DNA of 64,000 nucleotides from Blepharisma japonicum (taxonomy: Eukaryota > Ciliophora > Heterotrichea > Heterotrichida > Blepharismidae): the NCBI GenBank assembly GCA_949751835.1, contig CATKHK010000124.1:1-64000 (forward strand), written 5' to 3'. A program made the translations under genes and the position numbers. Of this stretch, positions 57,464-64,000 are shown in pieces (position 1 is the first letter of the stretch; the number at the start of each line of letters is the position of its first letter). The notes beneath the pieces are model-generated. The model did no database searches. It had not been told where the DNA came from and saw nothing but the letters and a program-made list of their open reading frames with translations.

Positions 57464-58864
57464 TTATCTAATTCTTATAGCTGTTGGATACCGAGGGGCG
57501 CAATCCCAAGAATCTAAATTTTCAGTTTCATTTAGCTGATCCCAAGCCAATTTGATGGCATAAGTCGTTTTTTCTCCTGACTTCGAGTCCTTCAAAGGCT
57601 CGCCTTTGTCTACTTTCTGTATCCACTTTCTTAACGATTTGTCAGAAATCATATACTTTTCTTCGATTTCGCTCGTTTTAAGGGTTTTTTCCTTATATTC
57701 TTTTACAGCTTGATACTTCTCTTCTGCAGCTATAATTCTCAACTCTATGGGCTCTTCATCAATCATGAGTCTAGAATAAATCCAGTTGATGACTGTATTT
57801 TTTTTTATATTAAAAAGCAGTTCAAGATCATCTTCGTCAAATTTTTTTGCCAAATAGTCACTTATTATATAGGGCTTCACTGACTCAGGATAAGGATCAA
57901 GCTGATAAGGAGCTTCTTTTGGCTCAGAAAATAAATTGATTCATAGTTGAACCACTTCAGGATCCACTGCAAAGTCTCGTTGGACTTGCTCTTTTGATAC
58001 CTTTGCTTCTTTAAGGTTGCGGACTATGTTGTAGCATAATAGTGGGGTAAAAGTGTATCCATTTTGTGGCTTGCACTGCTCAAGGTAGTAGCAGTTATCA
58101 AAGTGCTTAAGCTTTCCTGTTGGAGGCATAGCAGGCTCTTTAAAAATATAACAGACTAGCTCTAGTGGAATTCTAAATACTGCAGCTGTAGAGCGCGGGC
58201 CATGCTTTTTGCAGGTTTGAAAGATAAGCTCAGAAATAATCCTCATAAAGCGAGATGGACCTTGGTATAAATCTGATGTGCATCTAGGTATATCTTTTAT
58301 GGGGTCAAGGATGATTCCATTTATTGTCCCTTCACATTTTGAAGGAGGAAATTTATCGCCAGTTGAATCACTTTGGATTTCATCAAGAACACTTTTATAA
58401 GAGATCAAGTCTTGCAATTGGTTTTCAGGTCTTGGGTTACATCCTATTGAAGTATCATCATCAAATAAATCAGTAATTTTGTTCTTCGTCCTATAATGCT
58501 TTGTAGGCTTTTTCTCTTCTGGCTTGATTTCTGTTTCTTGATTTGCAATTCTCTTCTCTGGTAATGGAGCTTCTGGTTCTTGTTTTAATCGCTTTTGGGG
58601 GAGTGTAAGAGGCTGCTGGACACTTAAGACATAAAGCTTTGAATCACTGGGGTATTCTTCAAAGAAGAGATCCAGAGCCATTTGTGTAGAAATTTTTAGC
58701 TTGTCTCCTGATTTGTCTATGTAGTAAAAGCTGGGATAGGATTCAAATGCTGGAATTAAAGTGAAAATTGCTTCAATTAGGTCTTCATATTTTGCAGGGA
58801 CAGGTGAGAGTTTATATAAGTCGTCTTGATAACTTATTTTTAGTGATACTGGGATTTTATTCAT
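57464..58864 (-). CDS. PB1 protein with four tandem helix-turn-helix-like modules
   Basis: A 466-residue protein with one TGA (Trp308). Residues 1-84 look like a PB1 domain (VSLKISYQDDLYKLS, then a DLFFEEYPSDSKLYVL end). A charged linker with a basic cluster follows (90-150). The C-terminal half appears to hold four similar modules, near 209-242, 274-312, 331-365 and 381-418. Each has a helix, a turn with a hydrophobic I/F-x-I or Y-M-I core, and a closing helix with aromatic-Ile: VCYIF, VQLWIN, VINWIY and LRKWIQ. The last (KTSEIEEKYMISDKSLRKWI) is a classic transposase/Psq-type HTH. It is likely a nuclear DNA-binding regulator; the PB1 domain would mediate partner binding. I know no named family with this layout. 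Confidence 0.6.
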
Positions 58865-59210
58865 TCTAAGCCCCCTTCAATTTGAATAATTATACAATCT
58901 CTAATTAAGTAGGGATCTGTGTAGGGATAATGATAGGGTGATCAGTGCTACCAGTAGCGAATTTCTTCCATCAAAAATGTTGGGATAGGGTTAACACCCT
59001 TGTTGGTATCCCCTATACATAGACAAAATATTCAGAGATATATAAATTTTTATTAAAAATTTAATATGATTATATTTTTACATTTATTCATTTTAATAAT
59101 AAAATATTAATTAAGTTTTGTTTTAAAATATTTAATTATGAAAATAAAGATATTTTAATAATCCAGTTTTATCTATATCTACAATAAGCTCAATATATTT
59201 TACAATTAAA
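58865..59210. other. divergent intergenic region
   Basis: Shared upstream region of the PB1-HTH gene (left) and the basic unknown gene (right). The half next to the PB1-HTH gene is less AT-rich and includes an imperfect inverted repeat, listed separately. The other half is plain AT-rich sequence. Confidence 0.5.
58921..59018. repeat. 98-bp segment with imperfect terminal inverted repeats
   Basis: The left end, TAGGGATAATGATAGGGTG, resembles the reverse complement of the right end, TAGGGGATACCAACAAGGGTG. Inside, GGGTTAACACCC is near-palindromic. It is less AT-rich than the flanks. It might be a small MITE-like remnant or a structured promoter element; I see no clear target-site duplication. 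Confidence 0.35.
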
Positions 59211-60005
59211 ATGCAACTGAAGTTTAACATTTCTAAAATGGAGCAAGTTCGAGCATTAAATCAAGAAATCACTGATAGGTTTCAAAGCACAGTTAGCTCT
59301 TTGAGCTCAGTTTGTGACAATGATTTTCTTCAGGAAACTGCTTATAATTCTGATATTGATGAATCAATCCGAGAGGAAATTGAATCTAAATATAGGAAAT
59401 CGAAAGTTAATTCTCATTATGTATTTCCTCGGCAGCTAGGTGCAAGCCAAAGCCGAAAAAGATCATCAACAAGCATGCAAAGACCGCTACGGTCCTATTA
59501 TCCTACTCCTCTTAAGACGCGCTTGACATTAGAGAAATCACTTCCAATCATTCATAAAGGACTTAAGTCACAAAACGATTCTATGACAATTTATCCAAAA
59601 TCGAAAAGCAGAGTCAGCAATAATAGTTATAAAAAAATGTATAGAATATATAGGAAAAATTATGCATTAGCATACGAAAATACAAATTCGGAAATTTTGA
59701 AAAGAACCAGTTCTAAACAAATTTCGCCAAAAAGGATACCTACACATTCGAGAACGAAAAGTGATGCAGTTAGATCTAGAACACCGGTTTACGTGATCAG
59801 AACAAGGTCACCTGAAAGAACTCCTCTTAAGTAAATCTTATTTAGAAATACCCAGACAAAAGGGAGCATTAAGTCTCTTTCAAGGGAAAATCCTTATAAA
59901 GTTCCCATTAAGTCGACTCGAGTTCCATCGAAATCTTCGCAGCATCATTACTCTCAATCAATGGAAGATTTTGTGTATATACCTGTTGTACATTATGGGA
60001 AGTAA
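59211..60005 (+). CDS. basic Ser/Arg-rich protein of unknown function, two exons
   Basis: A 259-residue protein with one 15-nt intron at 59831-59845. The first 60 residues are acidic and helical (KMEQVRALNQEITDRFQ, DESIREEIESKYRKSK). The rest is strongly basic and Ser/Arg/Tyr-rich (ASQSRKRSSTSMQRPL, SYKKMYRIYRKNY, SKQISPKRIPTHSRTK), with several SP/TP sites. It looks disordered, perhaps binding microtubules or nucleic acid. The second exon encodes about 52 residues ending DFVYIPVVHYGK. The Met at 59239 is an alternative start. The stop lies only 11 nt before the HYLS1-like gene start. No family is recognised. Confidence 0.72.
59831..59845 (+). other. 15-nt intron
   Basis: GTAAATCTTATTTAG, phase 2; retention reads AAG-TAA. 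Removal continues the basic protein for about 52 residues in the same compositional style. Confidence 0.88.
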
Positions 60006-60016
60006 TATTAATTTAA

Positions 60017-60793
60017 ATGGAAAATAAGCGAATTGGAGATATCGACCGCCTACTTCAAAAGCTAAAGGAAGAAAATAATCAATACAGGAATTCAAAAAAG
60101 TTACAAGAAGAAATAGAGGAAAATAAGGAAAATGCAGACTATAGGCAAGATGAAGAGGAGGAAGAGGATTATTTGCCTTCAAGATATAAACGTGAACCAT
60201 CCTATCATTCAGAAAGCGAGGAGGAAGAAGGAGAAGAGCAGGAGAGTGAGGAAGAGGAAAATTCAGGAAGGGAAGATATAAGAGAAGCAGAAAGCGAAGA
60301 TGAAGAGCTAAGCGAGGAAGATGAAGAAGACACAAGAGAAAAAATTCGAAAGCGCCTTGAAGAAATCAGAAAAAAGAAGAATCAATTAGGCCCTCCAGTC
60401 AGAGTTGAAAAAGCTCAAGAAGCTCCTCAAAGGCCACATACCGCTAAGCCTCAGGTATATCGACCTCAAAGTGCAAAATTCCCAAAAACTCCTTCTTTTT
60501 TTGCGACTCCTATAACAACAAAAAAGAAAAAGAGCGATCCTGTTGCATTATTTAATCAGAGACAGCGAGAATGGAAATCAAATGCCTTTTTACGTTCAAA
60601 TACCTTAAATACTCGAGAAGGAAGAAAATTAAATTTAAATCCACCCCAAAAAGATTTTGAGCTAGTCAAAACTTCCCATGATTACAGAAAGAACAATTAT
60701 GTAGCACCGCATGAAAAAAGAAGAGATGATATTAGAAATATTACAAAGGTACTTTTTATTTAGATGAAAATGCTAGGTGCTCATGAATGCTAA
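60017..60793 (+). CDS. HYLS1-like centriolar protein
   Basis: A 253-residue protein with one intron of 15 nt. Residues 1-25 form a helix (DIDRLLQKLKEENNQY). Residues about 30-125 are extremely acidic (runs of Glu with Ser, Asp). The C-terminal half is basic and contains SDPVALFNQRQREWKSNAFL and NYVAPHEKRRDDIRN, which together resemble the HYLS1 box (DPV-x-x-Y/F-x-x-x-Q-x-x-W and K-R-R-D-x-x-R). HYLS1 binds SAS-4 in centrioles and is needed for cilia formation. The final exon after the intron encodes only nine residues, MKMLGAHEC. The HYLS1 link is by eye and moderate. It converges on the kinase gene with 55 nt between stops. Confidence 0.65.
60749..60763 (+). other. 15-nt intron
   Basis: GTACTTTTTATTTAG, phase 0. 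Retention reads VLFI then TAG; removal leads to a nine-codon last exon ending in TAA. Confidence 0.85.
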
Positions 60794-60848
60794 ACCTCCA
60801 GATTTAATAGTAATGATAACGAATTGATACCAAAGTTTAAATTTTCTT

Positions 60849-63542
60849 CTAAAAATCTGCATCCCAATTAGGACTAACTTGAGCTTTGCGTCTTTTGGGT
60901 CCTTTTGGAATTTCTGTGCTTGCTTCTTCTGCTGAAATGAATTCATCCATAGGGACGTTAGCTAAAAATCGATCCATCCCCATTTCGTCTGAAGGAGGAA
61001 CATATGGAGGAACTAGTTGCTTGCTTAATAGTTTTTCTCAATTCATAGGACTTAGCCATGGGTTCCCTTTTAATTTTTCTATGCTTCCTCCATTTCTTAA
61101 TGATGGATTTCTACTTAAAAGCTGCTCTATAAGAGGCCTTGCAGATAAATTTTGATCAACCCAAGACGGCCATTCAATTACATGTGCTTGAACCTTTTCA
61201 TATACTTTAACAGGATCTTCCTCATTTTCTGCAAACGGGACGCCTCCACATAAAAACTCGTAAAGCATGATTCCTAAGCTCCAGTAGTCAGCTGCAATAC
61301 CATAGCCTTTCCCAGTGACTATTTCTGGTGCCATATAATGAGGAGTTCCTACAATCGTATAAGTTCTTCCTTGGACAATTTTGGCAGTTCCAAAGTCAAT
61401 TAACTTTGGATAGCCATCTTCGTCAATCATGACATTTTCAGGCTTCAAATCTCGATAAATAATATCTCTTTCATGCAGATGTTCTAGTATGGTTACAAGG
61501 CATGCAAAATAAAATCTTGAGTCTCTTTCGTTTACTATTCCCATCTGCCGAAGCACATCAAATAATTCTTGTCCTTTTACATATTCTGTTAAAAAATAAA
61601 TTCTTTTTGCGTCTTTGAATGTTTTGATGAGCTTTAAGATCATAATATGATCAAGCTGCATCAATACTTTTCGCTCAAGTACTAAATTTTCTTGGATATT
61701 GAATCTGTCAATTTTTTTACGCGAAACAGTTTTAAGTGCATAATTTGTTTGCTTATCCCGATGCATTACTAAAAATACAATCCCAAACATGCCTTTTCCA
61801 AGTGTCCTGATCATTGATAAGTCATCAAGCTGAACTTTGTTATCTTGAAGCTGAATTCTTTTTAACAAAAGGTTTCTAATTTTGTCATCTATAGCACTCA
61901 GAAAGTCCTGCTGGTGAAGCACCCAACATGAAACGTTCCCTTTAGCCGTAATAGTAGCGGTTCTTGCTTCGTTGAAGAGAATTGACCTTTCTCCAAAATA
62001 GTCATGCTTTGTGATTGTCCTGATATAAAAATTATTTTTCATTACATCCACTTTTCCATGTTTCACAATGAAAAAGGAGTCTCCTGGATCATTTTCTCTG
62101 AAAATCACTTGATGGTCTTCAAAGTCCTCAATTTTCAGCTCATTTAGAAGAGAAAATATATCTTCGTTAGGTAGTTCTCTGAAAATGTTGACTTTCTTAA
62201 GCACATATAAAGCATCATTTTTTACGATGACTTCATGGAATGGGCCTCCAATTGCTGATTCAAAATCAGCGCGTGTTGCAATTCCAATCACAACTTCCCC
62301 GACTGCAAATATTTCATCATATTTGGCTTCTTCAGGCTCTTTTACTATTTCTGCGTCTCCAAAGCAAACTAGATCACGATATATAGTTTCTCCTGCTTGG
62401 TTTCGTAGTGATCCTTTTAATAAAATCCACAAGAATTTTCCTTTTTCATTTTCATCGCTATTTATAGTTTGCCCATTCAAAAAAGTGAAAATCTTGATAT
62501 GCTTAATAATATTTTCTATCTGCTCCTTCGTTAAGCGAGCAAAATGAGGACTTTTCTCCAGTGCAATTCTCTGTGAATTCACATAAATTATTTGCTGAAG
62601 CTTACTTCCAAGGACCTTTGTTAAATTTTCTCTGCCTATTGCTAAGCATTTCACTGGTGAACTAGCAGTTATGCTTGCAGTTCTTAAACAGTTATTTAAT
62701 AAAGACTGCTCGCCAAAGTAATCGCCCTTTCCCATCGTTCTTATTTCTACTCCATCTTTGCTGCAAGTCACTGTTCCTTCTTTAATTATATAACACAAAT
62801 CCCCAGGGTCGCCTTCATTGACGATTTTCTGCTGAGGACTGAAATTGTGTATTGACAAAGAACTGACTAAGGAGTCTTTCTGCTGAGGTGTCAAAATTTT
62901 GAAAATTGGGATACTCTCTATAAATTGCAAATTTTCTTGATAATTCAAAGAATTTATACCTTCTACTGCAGACCTAAAGGTTCTTCTATCAACTCCTCAT
63001 AGTGTACTTCTTTCCATAGTTTTGATAGTTGCACTCCTTGGTGTATCATGGAGAAGAGCTAGCTCTCCAAAGCTGTCACCTTGCCTGAGTACATTTACTC
63101 TTTTATTGTTTATTAATACTTCTAATTTTCCTGTACACACAACAAAAAAATTGTTTCCTGGTTGGGCTTGTTCAAAAATTATTGCATTTGGGCCCAATGT
63201 GTAATGTTTCATTTGGTCTATAACGATTTCACGCTGCTCATCTGTTAAACTATTGAAAATGAAGTGACGACCTAAGGAAGCTCTGATATTTTCACAATCC
63301 CTTAAGTTCTTTGGCTTATCAGCAATTTGAGCTGATGGGGCATCAGCATTGTATTCTACTTCTGATCGTATATCTCCGATTTGTCCTTTCTTTTTCACTT
63401 TTTTTCGTTCGCCAACCTTTAGATAAGAATTATCAGCTTGCTTTTTTTCTTCTTCAGGGAGGTTGATTGCGGTACTTAAAATTTGTCGCTTGGAAATTGA
63501 AGTATTGCCTAGAGTTCTATTAATTGTCATGCAGACGCCCAT
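60849..63542 (-). CDS. PKG: cGMP-dependent protein kinase, alveolate four-CNB type
   Basis: An 897-residue protein; two TGA encode Trp, one in STL-W-GVDRRTFR, a conserved CNB position, one after LSPMN near the C-terminus. MGVC at the start fits myristoylation and palmitoylation. Four cyclic-nucleotide-binding domains precede the kinase: A (FGELALLHDTPRSATI), B (FGEQSLLNNCLRTASI), C (degenerate, FGDAEIVKEPEEAKY, no Arg) and D (FGERSILFNEARTATI). The AGC kinase has glycine loop GKGMFG (582-587), ALK near 602-604, YRDLKPEN (Asp698), DFG and GTPHYMAPEI. Its gatekeeper is Thr (YFLTEYV). Apicomplexan PKG has the same A-B-C(degenerate)-D order and acylated N-terminus. The C-terminal extension reads WEKLLSKQLVPPYVPPSDE as in AGC tails. 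It ends in TAG. Confidence 0.94.
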
Positions 63543-64000
63543 TTTACTATATTTCCAGTTATATGATTTATTTTTTAAGTCTATTTTTTAGAAGACAGAA
63601 CAATAATGGCAAGCTAAAGGTCCAACTATAATTTTAAAAAAGAAGATTAAAGTCATGATATATATATAATTATGACCATTAATTATAATGAGTAAGGTTT
63701 ACTTATATTTGTAACATTTTCCAAAATTGAAAATATTTGAAAACAAAATTGAGTTTGTAGATTTTTTTGAAATTATAAGGATATAAGAAAAATCTTAATA
63801 TAATGTTTTTTGGTCCAAACTATCCTAAACAATTTCTCGCAAGAATTAAATTCTAAAAACCCATCAATATTAGTACAATTGTGCCTATAAGAATATATAA
63901 ATTTTCTTTTATATAAATGAGTTTGTATTGCTTTTAAAATGAGCATTCGTTTATATGTGACTTTACTAAAACACTCAGATTCACAAATAGAATACAAGAA
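63543..64000. other. AT-rich intergenic region at right edge
   Basis: Upstream flank of the kinase gene. Frames are stop-rich or implausibly AT-biased. I see no gene, RNA or repeat here. Confidence 0.55.

Noticed and set aside
59958-60335. Leu/Pro-rich minus-strand frame
   Set aside because: It is the mirror of the Glu-rich coding stretch of the HYLS1-like gene on the plus strand.
1-64000. CRISPR arrays, rRNA, tRNA, telomere repeats, transposase, viral or retroelement genes
   Set aside because: I looked on both strands and saw none; the HTH-like modules in the PB1 gene are not accompanied by a catalytic transposase domain.

Overview
This window looks like macronuclear DNA of a heterotrich ciliate, most probably Blepharisma. 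Two independent signals support this. First, TGA is read as tryptophan throughout: about 18 of the 30 genes contain in-frame TGA, often at Trp positions conserved in the family. No gene ends in TGA; I count 24 TAA and 6 TAG stops. Second, the only introns I can find are exactly 15 nt long, with the pattern GTA-N6-A-N2-TAG (11 cases). Stentor shares tiny introns but uses the standard code, so UGA=Trp plus 15-nt introns points to Blepharisma. The sequence is AT-rich, gene-dense and free of recognisable transposons, CRISPR arrays, rRNA or tRNA genes. All coordinates below assume UGA=Trp and include introns where stated.

Layout. 1-3.9 kb: a possible partial 3' gene end, an HMG-box protein, a small unknown gene and tubulin cofactor A. 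3.9-10.4 kb: one uninterrupted 2161-residue frame for a secreted, probably GPI-anchored surface protein. 10.6-16.1 kb: two divergent RCC1-propeller genes, one mitochondrial-like, one fused to a long coiled coil. 16.1-27 kb: an unknown gene, an SH3-GRAM-myotubularin phosphatase, an acylated EF-hand-like protein, two coiled-coil proteins, gamma-SNAP and a membrane PAS/histidine-kinase-like protein. 27.1-33.5 kb: one 2144-residue frame encoding a four-repeat cyclic-nucleotide-gated-type channel, the most striking object here. 34-46 kb: a C2 protein, a CAMK-like kinase, a kinesin, acylphosphatase, a coiled-coil protein and a TTLL6/13-type tubulin polyglutamylase. 46-52.4 kb: ASCC3 helicase and a small unknown gene. 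52.5-60.8 kb: ankyrin-DHHC palmitoyltransferase, an ARM-repeat protein, a tryparedoxin-like protein, COG6, a PB1 protein with four helix-turn-helix-like modules, a basic unknown protein and a HYLS1-like centriolar protein. 60.8-63.5 kb: cGMP-dependent protein kinase of the alveolate four-CNB type.

How the genes may work together. The window is a mixed housekeeping neighbourhood, not an operon. Themes recur: microtubules and cilia (TBCA, kinesin, TTLL, HYLS1-like, coiled coils), membrane traffic (gamma-SNAP, COG6, myotubularin, DHHC enzyme) and cyclic-nucleotide signalling (the four-repeat channel and the kinase, eight CNB modules between them). Intergenic gaps can be extremely short; two same-strand pairs are only 11 and 18 nt apart.

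Limits: family assignments come from motif recognition by eye, without database searches. Introns were found only where they break a frame, so stop-free 15-nt introns could be missed.
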